A DNA stretch of 64,000 nt, from NCBI GenBank assembly GCA_002441125.1, contig DJVI01000003.1:110037-174036 (forward strand). The letters run 5' to 3'. The stretch is from Caldifarciminota bacterium UBA6260. GTDB lineage: Bacteria > Hydrothermota > 32-111. How positions within the stretch are numbered: the first letter of the stretch is position 1; each line of letters begins with the position of its first letter. This document shows, piece by piece, positions 52,201 through 60,895 of this stretch. The position numbers were made by a program, and so were the translations under genes. Below the pieces are notes generated by a model. It did no database searches. It was given only the letters and a program-made list of their open reading frames with translations, and had not been told where the DNA came from.

Positions 52201-53859
52201 TCAAACCTCAAACTCTACATACAATCTGTCAGTATCGTTGATCCATTCCTTTATCAACTTTGAAGAATCATACTCTCCTTTTTTGACAAACTCTCTTTTT
52301 TTAACCGTTCCAGCGGGGAAGACCTTTTTTATGATTTCTTCATTTATGTTGTTTTGATATTTTTGTAGTTCAACAAAATATTTTTCAATTTCCGATAACG
52401 GTATCGAAACATAATCGAGTAAAAAATTGAAAATAATATCGTTTAATTTTATACCATACTTTTGCAGTAAATTTTTATAATAATTTTTTCTTATATAAAG
52501 TGTTGTTGGCTGTATATTGTAAGATGTGTACCTGTTAAAAAGATCGAGGATCTCTCTATCATCTATACTGAATTTTCTTTGGAGTGTTATAACTTTTACG
52601 ATGTTAGATAAAAGTATATTCTTAACGATTGGAAGGTATTCTTTTTTTTCATAAATTCTATCAAGATCATCTATAAGAACGATGTCCGATTCATTTAAAA
52701 ATTTCATCACATAAAAATTGTTAGATGCCTGCTCAATGTTATCTTTGTTGATGAATATTACCCTTTTATCTGTTAGATTATTAAAAAGTGCGTTCAGAAT
52801 GTGTGTTTTCCCGGTTCCAGAACTTCCGGTTATTAGAACTATCTTATCGACATTTACACCATTAATTATCTCGTTAATTTTGTTAACAACATGTCTGTTG
52901 GAAGAATCTATTATAAAATTATCCATATTCATCAGAATACTCGATTCTTTTTCAAAGAAGGAAAAATAGTTTATCTTTTCTTTTAAAACATTTATCTTCT
53001 CTCGTAAAATTTCAACTCTATCTGGATCAAAGAGCATTGTTTCAATCTCTTTAGATTCAGCTTTAAACTTTTTTACATTCAAAAGACCATACTCTTTATG
53101 GAGTTCAACGAGTTTTTTTACATTTTCTGTAAACTTTTCAAATTCCCTTTTTATCTGCCCTATATCTTTTGAATTTATAACATTTTTAAGATTTTCAACA
53201 TTGAAACCTTTCATCTCCCAAACATAAAGTTTTTCGATAAATTCTTCTCTATTTTCCTGTTCATCAAGCTTTTCTTCAACTCCAGCTTCTTTTTTCACCT
53301 GACTTATAAAATCTACAAAATTTATAAAATTGTTCTCATTTTTCTTCTCTTTTATCAGGTTATAGATTTTTGACTTTTGTAAAAAGAGTTTTATCCTATC
53401 AATATTTTTTATCTCATCTATTTTTTTTGATGAAGTTATTAAGAGAAAAGAGTTAGATTTTAAACTAAAGAAAAGATCCTCTATAATTTTTGAAAGTTCA
53501 GGATGTTTTTCTATATCATCAAAATTTTTTACAAGTAGTATATTAGCGTATGGGAAAATATTTTTGAATTTGACAAGAGTGTCTATCTTTTTCAACTCAA
53601 AAACCTGTTTTATATCTATTATAAAAAGATACAATTCTTTATATCTTTGAGAAAGGTCGAAAAAGAGTTTATCAACAAAATCGTTGGCTGAGTTATCGTT
53701 TGAATATATTATAACAGACTTGCTTGTAAGGTAACCTGTAGAAAGAGTGTAGGAATATTCAGATTTTAAGAATGGATCATTGGGTAAGTTTTCCTTTACC
53801 GTCTTTAAATTAAAACATGTAAAATTTTCTTGAAACTCTTTTACTTCATTTTGGTTCAT
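52201..53859 (-). CDS. DnaA-like tandem AAA+ ATPase lacking a DNA-binding domain
   Basis: 552 residues. An N-terminal half (about 15-175) resembles a DnaA domain III but has no P-loop (SNDNSAND in its place). Residues 310-500 form an intact DnaA-type AAA+ domain: NFIIDSSNRHVVNK, Walker A GSSGTGKTH (345-353), Walker B IVLIDDLDR (near 393) and a DnaA-like lid (LLQKYGIKLNDIIFNFLLDY). The DnaA helix-turn-helix domain IV is absent, so it is not the replication initiator. ATGA overlap with the mglA gene and TGATAATG link to the PATAN gene tie it to polarity and taxis functions. Confidence 0.78.
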   Translation of the reverse strand: MNQNEVKEFQENFTCFNLKTVKENLPNDPFLKSEYSYTLSTGYLTSKSVIIYSNDNSANDFVDKLFFDLSQRYKELYLFIIDIKQVFELKKIDTLVKFKNIFPYANILLVKNFDDIEKHPELSKIIEDLFFSLKSNSFLLITSSKKIDEIKNIDRIKLFLQKSKIYNLIKEKKNENNFINFVDFISQVKKEAGVEEKLDEQENREEFIEKLYVWEMKGFNVENLKNVINSKDIGQIKREFEKFTENVKKLVELHKEYGLLNVKKFKAESKEIETMLFDPDRVEILREKINVLKEKINYFSFFEKESSILMNMDNFIIDSSNRHVVNKINEIINGVNVDKIVLITGSSGTGKTHILNALFNNLTDKRVIFINKDNIEQASNNFYVMKFLNESDIVLIDDLDRIYEKKEYLPIVKNILLSNIVKVITLQRKFSIDDREILDLFNRYTSYNIQPTTLYIRKNYYKNLLQKYGIKLNDIIFNFLLDYVSIPLSEIEKYFVELQKYQNNINEEIIKKVFPAGTVKKREFVKKGEYDSSKLIKEWINDTDRLYVEFEV

Positions 53860-54461
53860 CTTTTATTTTTTTCAAATCTACTTGTAAGGTTCTTTATAAC
53901 TGAAAACATAGTTTCTTTTAAAGTCTCAAGGACACCTATACCTTTTGTTGCAACAGATTCAAAACTCTTCCATTCATTTTTGAGCTGCAATGTTGTTTTT
54001 ATAGTTTCAATATCCAATGCTGTTGGAATGTCCCTTTTGTTGTACTGTATTATGAGTGGAATAGTTTCGATAGAGAGATTGTTCTCTTTCAGGTTTACAA
54101 TTAGATTTTCAAAGGACTCTATGTTATCCTCCATCCTATCAGCCTGTGAGTCTATTACAAAGACAATTCCGTCCGCTCCCTGTAAAACGAGCTTTCTTGT
54201 TGAATCATAATACACCTGACCTGGAACTGTGTAGAGCTGGAACTTTGCATTAAAGTTACCTATTTTTCCAACATCGAATGGAAGAAAATCAAAAAATAGG
54301 GTCCTATCCATTTCGGTTGCGAGTGAAGTCATTTCTCCCCTCTTATCAGGTGGTATTCTACTGAATATATATTGAAGGTTTGTTGTTTTTCCAGATCTGC
54401 CTGGTCCATAGTATACAATTTTACAGATTATCTCTTTTTTTGCATAGTTTACAAGTGACAT
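53856..54461 (-). CDS. mglA: MglA-type polarity GTPase
   Basis: 201 residues of the small Ras-like MglA family: P-loop YYGPGRSGKTTNLQ, switch region LYTVPGQVYYDSTRK and IIQYNKRD. In other bacteria MglA-GTP marks the leading pole and directs type IV pili or gliding. No mglB follows in the window. ATG at 54461 has GAGGT upstream; pilT is the preceding gene. Confidence 0.94.
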   Translation of the reverse strand: MSLVNYAKKEIICKIVYYGPGRSGKTTNLQYIFSRIPPDKRGEMTSLATEMDRTLFFDFLPFDVGKIGNFNAKFQLYTVPGQVYYDSTRKLVLQGADGIVFVIDSQADRMEDNIESFENLIVNLKENNLSIETIPLIIQYNKRDIPTALDIETIKTTLQLKNEWKSFESVATKGIGVLETLKETMFSVIKNLTSRFEKNKR

Positions 54462-54468
54462 ATTTACC

Positions 54469-55572
54469 TCAATCACCTTTTATTGTGTTGAAAACATCCG
54501 AATCACTTGAATCGATTCCTCTTAATTTTAACTTGAACTCATCAACATTTGTTACAGCTTGTATCGCTTCATCGTAAGAAATTATTCCACTCTTATAGAG
54601 TCTCATAATAGATTGATCGAAGGTGTGCATCTGGTACATAGCACCCTCTTCTATAGCAGTTGGAATAAGAAGAGTTTTAATTGGGTCAAGTAGATACTCT
54701 TTTATTGTTGGAGTATTAATCATAACCTCCGTTGCTGGGACTCTTCCCTTTCCATCTATTCTTGGAAGCAATCTTAAAGATACAACACCAACAAGTGTTG
54801 TTGCTAAAAGAACCCTTATATGCTGTTGCTGATGTGGAGGATAGAATGAGAGTATTCTGTTAATAGTTTCCGATGCGTTCAATGTATGTAATGTTGAAAG
54901 AACGAGATGTCCAGTATCAGCAGCTTTTATGGCAACATCCATAGTATCAACATCCCTTATCTCTCCCATGAGTATAATATCTGGGTCCTGCCTCAAAACA
55001 TGTTTTAAGGCGCTTTCATAGGAATTTGTATCGTTATTAACTTCTCTCTGTGAAATAACTGATTTTTTATCCCTAAAAAGATACTCTATAGGATCCTCTA
55101 TCGTAATTATATTTTTTGAATAGTTTTCATTTATGTATTCGATCATCGCAGCAAGAGTTGTAGATTTTCCTGAACCTGTTGTTCCTGTAGTTAATATCAT
55201 TCCTCTCGGTCTTTCAGCCATTTCTTTTAAAACTGGTGGAAGATTCAATTCATCAATAGATTTCGCTGATATAGGTATTGTTCTCATAGCAATAGCAACA
55301 CTTCCCCTCTGAAGGTAAACATTGACTCTGAACCTTGATAAACCTGCAACTCCTATTGCGAAATCTATCTCCTTTTTTGCTGCAAACTCTTCCTGTTGAT
55401 TTTTGGTCATTATTTTCAAAGCAATATTTTTCAACTCATCTGGACTCATCGGTTCTTCTTTCAAAATCTGTAATTTTCCATCTATCCTTAAAATTGGAGG
55501 AGTCCCAGCTTTCAAATGAAGATCTGATGCTCCATCCTTAACCATCTTTTCAAGTAAGGTTTTCAATTCCAT
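54469..55572 (-). CDS. pilT: Type IV pilus retraction ATPase PilT
   Basis: 367 residues. Walker A TGTTGSGKSTTL, Asp box and His box (GEIRDVDTMDVAIKAADTGH), AIRAE-like tail region as AVTNVDEF. It powers pilus retraction (twitching). AAGGAG site. The pilus assembly genes pilM-pilQ are at 58.7-63.1 kb; the assembly ATPase pilB is not in the window. Confidence 0.97.
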   Translation of the reverse strand: MELKTLLEKMVKDGASDLHLKAGTPPILRIDGKLQILKEEPMSPDELKNIALKIMTKNQQEEFAAKKEIDFAIGVAGLSRFRVNVYLQRGSVAIAMRTIPISAKSIDELNLPPVLKEMAERPRGMILTTGTTGSGKSTTLAAMIEYINENYSKNIITIEDPIEYLFRDKKSVISQREVNNDTNSYESALKHVLRQDPDIILMGEIRDVDTMDVAIKAADTGHLVLSTLHTLNASETINRILSFYPPHQQQHIRVLLATTLVGVVSLRLLPRIDGKGRVPATEVMINTPTIKEYLLDPIKTLLIPTAIEEGAMYQMHTFDQSIMRLYKSGIISYDEAIQAVTNVDEFKLKLRGIDSSDSDVFNTIKGD

Positions 55573-55581
55573 ATTCTCTCC

Positions 55582-56142
55582 TTATTGAACTCTTTCAACA
55601 TATTCGCCTGTTCTCGTATCGATTCTTATTTTATCTCCAACATTTAAAAAGAGAGGTACTGTAACCTTTAGACCAGTATCACAAACAGCAGGTTTGCTTC
55701 CTCCAGAGACAGTATTCCCTCTCACTCCGGGCTCAGTTTCAACAATTTCAAGTTCTACGAATATTGGCACATCGATATCTATGACTCTATCCCCGACAGA
55801 AAGAAGTGTTACATCCATATTCTCTTTCAGATAAAATTTTTTTTCCTGCAAAATATCCTCTCCAACACTTATCTGCTCAAATGTTTCATTGTTCATAAAA
55901 ACATATTCTTCGCCATCCCTGTACAAAAACTGGAAAGGATTCCTTTCAAGTTTTATCTCGTTTAAACTCTTTCCAGAATCGAAAGTCATATCAACGATAT
56001 TACCATTCTCAAGATTCCTCAACTTTGTTCTAACAAAAGCTCCCCCTTTTCCAGGTTTAACATGTTGAAAATCTATCACAAGATAGATCTTCCCTTCATA
56101 TTCGAATGCAAACCCTTTTCTAATATCTGCCGTTGTAGCCAT
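55582..56142 (-). CDS. efp: Elongation factor P
   Basis: 186 residues, three OB-like domains. The modified-residue loop reads VKPGKGGAF, with Lys32 at the tip. Resolves ribosome stalling at polyproline stretches. GGAGG site. No lysylation or rhamnosylation enzyme is nearby. Confidence 0.97.
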   Translation of the reverse strand: MATTADIRKGFAFEYEGKIYLVIDFQHVKPGKGGAFVRTKLRNLENGNIVDMTFDSGKSLNEIKLERNPFQFLYRDGEEYVFMNNETFEQISVGEDILQEKKFYLKENMDVTLLSVGDRVIDIDVPIFVELEIVETEPGVRGNTVSGGSKPAVCDTGLKVTVPLFLNVGDKIRIDTRTGEYVERVQ

Positions 56143-56152
56143 TAAACCTCCA

Positions 56153-57589
56153 TCACTTTTTTCTTTGATTTATGAATTTTATCCATTCTTGAAAGTTCCC
56201 ATCAAAGGAAACATTCTCATTTTTCTTCTCATCTTTTCTATTTTCTTCTTTTTTTTCTTCAACTTTTTCTTCCTTCGGCTCTTCGGTTGTAACTTTTGAA
56301 CTATCCTCTTTTTTCAAATTGAAATCAACTTCTTTCTTTTCCTCTATTTCAGGTTCTTTTTCATCATTTGCTTTCTTTTCTGTTTTTTCCTCTATATTTT
56401 CATCAATCTTTTTTTCTTCATCTTTGGAAATGGAATCAACTGCACCAAACTTTTTCTCAAAATCTTTTTTCTCCTCATCTGTGACACTTTCAACAGACAA
56501 AGTTTTATTCCACCTTTCTATAAGTTCAGCCCTGTTCTCTTTCTTCTCTTCATTGTTATCTTTAAACATCTCCTCATCTACTTCCTCTTTTATCATAAGC
56601 TCCCTAAGTGTTCTAATTTTTTCAGCATACTTTTCTTCCTCTGGATTTTGGCGGAGAAGTACCTGATATATCTCCAGAGCTTTTTCATATTTTTTCTGCT
56701 CTATATAAATATTAGCTATCTCCTCTGAAAAATATTGATATTTTTTAGCACCACTCAATTCATAAGGTATTATTTTTTTCTCTTCAACTTTCCCCTCTTT
56801 TTTTAAAAAAGGATCAACATCTTTCTTTATAAACTTTTCTTCATCAATAATATTAAGTTCTTTACTTTCAACAACATTCTCTTTTTTTTCATCTTCATCT
56901 TTTTTCAAATCGTAGGATTTTTTTGATCCTTCAAATTCTTTTTCTTTGTTTTTTTCTATCTCTTTTTCTTGAACTGCTTTTTCCTTTTTCTTTTCCTTCA
57001 TTTCTTCTTTCTTTTCTTCATCATCAAAACTTATAACATTTGAAGAATGTTGAATTATAAAATCATCAATTATATTTTTCTCTTCCTTTTCATCCTTTTG
57101 AACAACCTCTTTTTTCTCTTCCTCTTTCTTTAAAATTTTCTCCCTTTCCTCTTGTATCCTTTTCTCTTCATCGATTTTTCCATTTATTATTTTAATTTCC
57201 CTCTTCGCATCCTCATTCAACGGGTCAAGGAAAATTATCGTATCATACAATTTTAAAGCTTCCTGAAGATTACCTTCCCTTTTCCTTATTTCGGCAAGTT
57301 CATTGAGTGCAACAATGTTCTGTGGGTCAAGTTTTATAACCTTTTCAAAATTTTTTGAAGAGTTGGTAAAATCTTTTTTTTCTTTAAGAGCTTTTCCCAT
57401 AAGTACAAGTGCTGAAACATTATCAGAATTATACCTTAACCCTTCCTTTAAAACTGAAATGGCATCATCAACCATACCTATTTTAATATAAATGTTTGCA
57501 AGTTTTATAAAAGATTTCGACTTTGGATTTTTAGCAATATCTTCAAGTAACTCTTTTATCTCTTTCTCATACATACTATAAGAATTCAA
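56153..57589 (-). CDS. Cytoplasmic TPR protein with long Lys/Glu-rich regions
   Basis: 478 residues. TPR units in the first 145 residues (FIKLANIYIKIGMVDDAIS, SALVLMGKALKEK), a very charged Glu/Lys segment, another TPR-like pair near residues 300-355 (ANIYIEQKKYEKALEIYQVL) and a charged tail. The start is TTG at 57589, four bases after GGAGG. A longer reading frame would add a false membrane helix, since that DNA is the promoter (57621-57649). First gene of a 19-gene run. Confidence 0.8.
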   Translation of the reverse strand: MNSYSMYEKEIKELLEDIAKNPKSKSFIKLANIYIKIGMVDDAISVLKEGLRYNSDNVSALVLMGKALKEKKDFTNSSKNFEKVIKLDPQNIVALNELAEIRKREGNLQEALKLYDTIIFLDPLNEDAKREIKIINGKIDEEKRIQEEREKILKKEEEKKEVVQKDEKEEKNIIDDFIIQHSSNVISFDDEEKKEEMKEKKKEKAVQEKEIEKNKEKEFEGSKKSYDLKKDEDEKKENVVESKELNIIDEEKFIKKDVDPFLKKEGKVEEKKIIPYELSGAKKYQYFSEEIANIYIEQKKYEKALEIYQVLLRQNPEEEKYAEKIRTLRELMIKEEVDEEMFKDNNEEKKENRAELIERWNKTLSVESVTDEEKKDFEKKFGAVDSISKDEEKKIDENIEEKTEKKANDEKEPEIEEKKEVDFNLKKEDSSKVTTEEPKEEKVEEKKEENRKDEKKNENVSFDGNFQEWIKFINQRKK

Positions 57590-57620
57590 AATTCCTCCAA
57601 TAATTACTATTAAAATATAA

Positions 57621-57649
57621 ATTATAATTAAAATAAACAAAAGTGTCAA
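57621..57649 (-). promoter_or_regulatory. Consensus promoter of the TPR-efp-pilT-mglA-che-recA run
   Basis: Perfect TTGACA (57644-57649), 17-bp spacer, perfect TATAAT (57621-57626), reading leftward; leader of about 25 bases. Confidence 0.88.
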
Positions 57650-57662
57650 CAATTCTTTTGTA

Positions 57663-57690
57663 TTGATTCTTGTTAAAAATATTATATAAT
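57663..57690 (+). promoter_or_regulatory. Promoter of the response regulator gene (leaderless)
   Basis: TTGATT (57663-57668) and TATAAT (57685-57690), 16-bp spacer. The ATG at 57697 is only six bases behind the -10 box. Divergent from the 57621-57649 promoter. Confidence 0.7.
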
Positions 57691-57696
57691 TTTTTT

Positions 57697-58062
57697 ATGA
57701 AAAAGATTATTGTTGTTGAAGATGATCCAGATATCGTTGAACTGGTTACAGATATCCTTTCAGACAGTTACCAGATAACTTATGAAACTGATGTTGAAAA
57801 ATTGTTTAAAAGGACAGATATGGAAACATTCGATCTTATAATAACTGATTTCCTTTTGGAAAAATACTCTGCAAAAGATATAACAGAAAAATACAAAAAT
57901 AAAAAATTTCTTATAATTTCTGCTTTATCTGTTAATTCTTCAAAAATCTCATCTTTAGTTGATAACAAGAAAATTTTTTATCTCCAAAAGCCTTTCGTTG
58001 TAGATGATTTGATGGATAAAGTGGATAATATTCTTAAGTTAACTTTTCGAAACTTTTCATAA
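57697..58062 (+). CDS. Single-domain response regulator
   Basis: 121 residues, receiver domain only: acidic pocket VVEDDPD, phospho-Asp in LIITDFLL, Thr/Ser position IISALS, Lys in YLQKPF. No output domain, so it may act like CheY or through a partner. The transcript should begin at or next to the ATG, and no ribosome-binding site is present. The 3' end overlaps the convergent plsY by 29 bases. Confidence 0.85.
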   Translation: MKKIIVVEDDPDIVELVTDILSDSYQITYETDVEKLFKRTDMETFDLIITDFLLEKYSAKDITEKYKNKKFLIISALSVNSSKISSLVDNKKIFYLQKPFVVDDLMDKVDNILKLTFRNFS

Positions 58063-58669
58063 TTTCTTTATACTCTTCACCTTTCAACATACTTTGAAAA
58101 TGGTCAAGTGATAGATAGATATAAATTACAGCAAAAAGTGAAGACATCCCAACATATATAGTGCTATAGTTCTTCCAGTAGAGAATTATTGGAAAAATGG
58201 AAAAGAGTATCAAACCAAGTAATGCTGGTCTTTTTATTATAGGCGTTAGCACCATAAAAATAAAAAGATAAGATATCAGAATCTCCGGGAAAATTGCAAG
58301 GAGTGCACCTAAAGTTGTTGAGAGCCCTTTTCCTCCCTTAAAATTCAGAAATATAGGAAAAACATGACCCAAGACTGAAACAAGACCAGAAAAAACTGTT
58401 AAAAGATCTTTCTGAATTAGATTGTCGGGACAAAATTTTCTGACAAGTATAACAGGCAAAGCTCCTTTAGAAATATCAAATATCAATGTTAAAATACCTA
58501 TAATTTTACCACCTTCAATAAGAACATTAGTAGCACCTATATTTTTTCTTTTCCCTTCTTTTCTTATATCTTTTCCAGTTTTTAACTTATAAAATAGATA
58601 ACCTGAAGGGAAAGAGCCGACAAGGTAAGAAAAGAACAAAATCAAAAATAAATATATGTACACTTTCAT
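58034..58669 (-). CDS. plsY: Glycerol-3-phosphate acyltransferase PlsY
   Basis: 211-residue membrane protein with five or more helices: SYLVGSFPSGYLFYK, GKRKNIGATNVL, and GHVFPIFLNFKGGKGLSTTLG. Transfers acyl from acyl-phosphate to glycerol 3-phosphate. The ATG is about nine bases behind the T-run of a terminator and has no ribosome-binding site. Confidence 0.95.
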   Translation of the reverse strand: MKVYIYLFLILFFSYLVGSFPSGYLFYKLKTGKDIRKEGKRKNIGATNVLIEGGKIIGILTLIFDISKGALPVILVRKFCPDNLIQKDLLTVFSGLVSVLGHVFPIFLNFKGGKGLSTTLGALLAIFPEILISYLFIFMVLTPIIKRPALLGLILFSIFPIILYWKNYSTIYVGMSSLFAVIYIYLSLDHFQSMLKGEEYKEIMKSFEKLT

Positions 58670-58677
58670 ATAAAATA

Positions 58678-58704
58678 AAAGAGGGCTTTTTTAAAGCCCT
58701 CTTT
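58678..58704 (-). terminator. Intrinsic terminator of the pilus operon
   Basis: Stem AAAGAGGGCTTT/AAAGCCCTCTTT with a three-base loop and T-rich flank in both directions. It begins within ten bases of the pilQ stop and also abuts the plsY start. Confidence 0.85.
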
Positions 58705-58709
58705 TTTTG

Positions 58710-60311
58710 TTATTTTACTTCTCTTATTATATGCGGTGTTATGAATATCAAAACTTCTTTATTGTTCTTTGAAGAAATATCCCTCTTGAATAGATGTCCT
58801 AAAATAGGAATCGCTCTTAGAATCGGTATTCCACTTTCAGATCTCTGATCCTCCTGCAATATGAAACCTCCCATAACAACAGTTTCACCATCTGAAACCA
58901 TCTGAACAGTTTTAGCCTGTGTTTTATTTATTATTGGTTGACCAGCAGCATCTGCAGTAACTGTTGAAAGCTCAGCTTCTATTTCGAGAGTTATATCCTC
59001 AGATGAGTTAACATGTGGCACAACATTTAAAATAGTACCAACTGTGTATTTTGTATAGTTAACTGTTCCATCAGTGTTAATTGTAGTTAAGAAGAATTCT
59101 TTTCCACCAAGTATGTTCGCTTGGGTGTTGTTAGTTGTTGTTATTCTTGGATTTGATACTGTTTTAGATTTACCAACAACCTCAAGAGCATCAAGTTTTG
59201 CACTCAACTGACCAAAATCCCTTGTTGTTCCTATACTAACAGTTCCAGAAGTTGCACTTGAAGGACCCACACCTTGTATACCTCCACCAAGAGTAACCTG
59301 ATTTATTCCAACATTGTTTAAAGTCCATGATATTCCAAGTTCTTTTGAATTGTTTAACTGGATCTCAACAACTTTTACAACAATTTCAACCTGAAGATTT
59401 TTCTTATCAAGGTCCTCTATTATACCCTGTATCCTGCTTTGAACATCCTGAATATCTTTGACTATTATAGAGTTTGTTCTCTCATCTATTGTTATTATTC
59501 CCCTTTTTGAAAGAACAGGTCTTAAAGCGTTCTGTAAAACTTTAGGGTTTGCAAATTCCAACTTATACACTGTTGTTATAAGTGGCAAAGCATCCTGCAT
59601 TGCTGTTTGTTCAGAAGAAAATTCTTTGTATGTCCCAACTCTTATCATATTTGGGTATTCTTGATATGTTAAACCAGCGAGTCTTGTTACCATATCGAAT
59701 ATATCCTTCCATGGGACATCTTTCACATGCACAGTCACCCTTCCGGTCACGGAACTTGAAATAACAAGGTTGACTCCAACATAGTCAGCTATTCCTCTCA
59801 AAAGTGTTACAACATCAGCATTCTCAACATCGAGAGAGATTAAAAAGTCAGAATTTTTATTTGTAGCACCTTCCATTTGTTCTTTTGCTTCAGGTTTTGA
59901 AAGGGATGCCTTCCATAGTGGAATATCTGTCTTTGCTGTTTTATCGAGTGTTATCACTATGTCATTTCCTTTGTACTCTTTAGAATATGAATACTTATCA
60001 TCAGTCTCAATCATAATCCTTAAAAAGTTTGTCTCATAATCTTTTATGATCTCAAAAGAAACTATTCCAGACCCATTGTTAACTTTATAGTATCCACCAT
60101 TCAAACCATTATCTATACCGATAAGGTCTATCACTATCATGTTCGGTGAAGTTATCGAAAAATCAGTAAAATTGGCAACCTTGTCAAGTGAAAATCTTAC
60201 CTGTGTTTTACCGGCAGATGTGTTAACCTCTATATCGTTAAGAAGCCCTAAGGAGAAAGCAGAAAGAGAAAGAAAAAGAACAAAGGACAAAATAAAGATT
60301 CTCTTAACCAT
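58710..60311 (-). CDS. pilQ: Type IV pilus secretin PilQ
   Basis: 533 residues: signal peptide (to about 20), AMIN domain (about 25-125), secretin/TonB short N-domain (LDVENADVVTLLRGIADYVG), N1/NolW domain (LRPVLSKRGIITIDERTNSI) and the secretin barrel (GKSKTVSNPRITTTNN, VVMGGFILQEDQRSESGIP, LGHLFKR). Forms the outer-membrane pore for the pilus. Last gene of the operon. Confidence 0.97.
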   Translation of the reverse strand: MVKRIFILSFVLFLSLSAFSLGLLNDIEVNTSAGKTQVRFSLDKVANFTDFSITSPNMIVIDLIGIDNGLNGGYYKVNNGSGIVSFEIIKDYETNFLRIMIETDDKYSYSKEYKGNDIVITLDKTAKTDIPLWKASLSKPEAKEQMEGATNKNSDFLISLDVENADVVTLLRGIADYVGVNLVISSSVTGRVTVHVKDVPWKDIFDMVTRLAGLTYQEYPNMIRVGTYKEFSSEQTAMQDALPLITTVYKLEFANPKVLQNALRPVLSKRGIITIDERTNSIIVKDIQDVQSRIQGIIEDLDKKNLQVEIVVKVVEIQLNNSKELGISWTLNNVGINQVTLGGGIQGVGPSSATSGTVSIGTTRDFGQLSAKLDALEVVGKSKTVSNPRITTTNNTQANILGGKEFFLTTINTDGTVNYTKYTVGTILNVVPHVNSSEDITLEIEAELSTVTADAAGQPIINKTQAKTVQMVSDGETVVMGGFILQEDQRSESGIPILRAIPILGHLFKRDISSKNNKEVLIFITPHIIREVK

Positions 60312-60319
60312 TTATTACC

Positions 60320-60895
60320 TCACTTTTTTTTCTTTGTATCAATATTCTTAACCAATTTGATAACTTTATTTCTAACAACACCATACTCATCAAGTTTAAA
60401 AATAACTGAATCCTGTTCTATTTTTAGAAGTATTCCATTTTTTATTTTCTGTCCTTCGTAAAATATGAAACCTAACCCTGATGCATCTTTCAACAATGCG
60501 AGTTTCCCATTTTTGCCTTTTATCATTCCAAAATACATCGCACTCTCTATATCAATTTGAACTTTCCCTTCCCTCTGTTGTTCAAGTATTGAAACGAAAG
60601 GATCATTTTTTGTTTTTGTTTTAAAAGTGTATGTTTCGATTGTAAAGGGAAGAGTTGTTGTAGTATCGTACGGTAAAGAATCTGAAACAGTTTCCTGATT
60701 CTGTGTTTCAACATTCGTATCCGAATTTGAAACCAAACTGTCGGTAGTTTTTGTATTACCCTTTGGTGTTAACGCTTTGGAAGATTTTTCTATTGCTGAA
60801 TTTACAGGATTTCCCCTTGAGCATGATATAAAAGAGAATATCAAAAAAAGCGTTAACGATAAAAGAAGGATTGATCTATTTTTTCTTTTTAACAT
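60320..60895 (-). CDS. pilP: Type IV pilus lipoprotein PilP
   Basis: 191 residues: lipobox SFISC, a Ser/Thr/Asn-rich linker and a C-terminal PilP beta domain (VQIDIESAMYFGMIKGKNGKL, GQKIKNGILLKI). Links the PilN/O inner-membrane complex to PilQ. Recognised mainly from gene order and domain pattern. Confidence 0.85.
   Translation of the reverse strand: MLKRKNRSILLLSLTLFLIFSFISCSRGNPVNSAIEKSSKALTPKGNTKTTDSLVSNSDTNVETQNQETVSDSLPYDTTTTLPFTIETYTFKTKTKNDPFVSILEQQREGKVQIDIESAMYFGMIKGKNGKLALLKDASGLGFIFYEGQKIKNGILLKIEQDSVIFKLDEYGVVRNKVIKLVKNIDTKKKK

Noticed and set aside
52201..53859. DnaA-like ATPase considered as the replication initiator marking oriC
   Set aside because: The DNA-binding domain IV is absent, one AAA+ module is dead, and the gene is embedded in a taxis operon.
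57590..57652. N-terminal membrane helix of the TPR protein at 56153-57589
   Set aside because: The DNA that would encode it contains a perfect TTGACA-17-TATAAT promoter, and a GGAGG site precedes the TTG at 57589.
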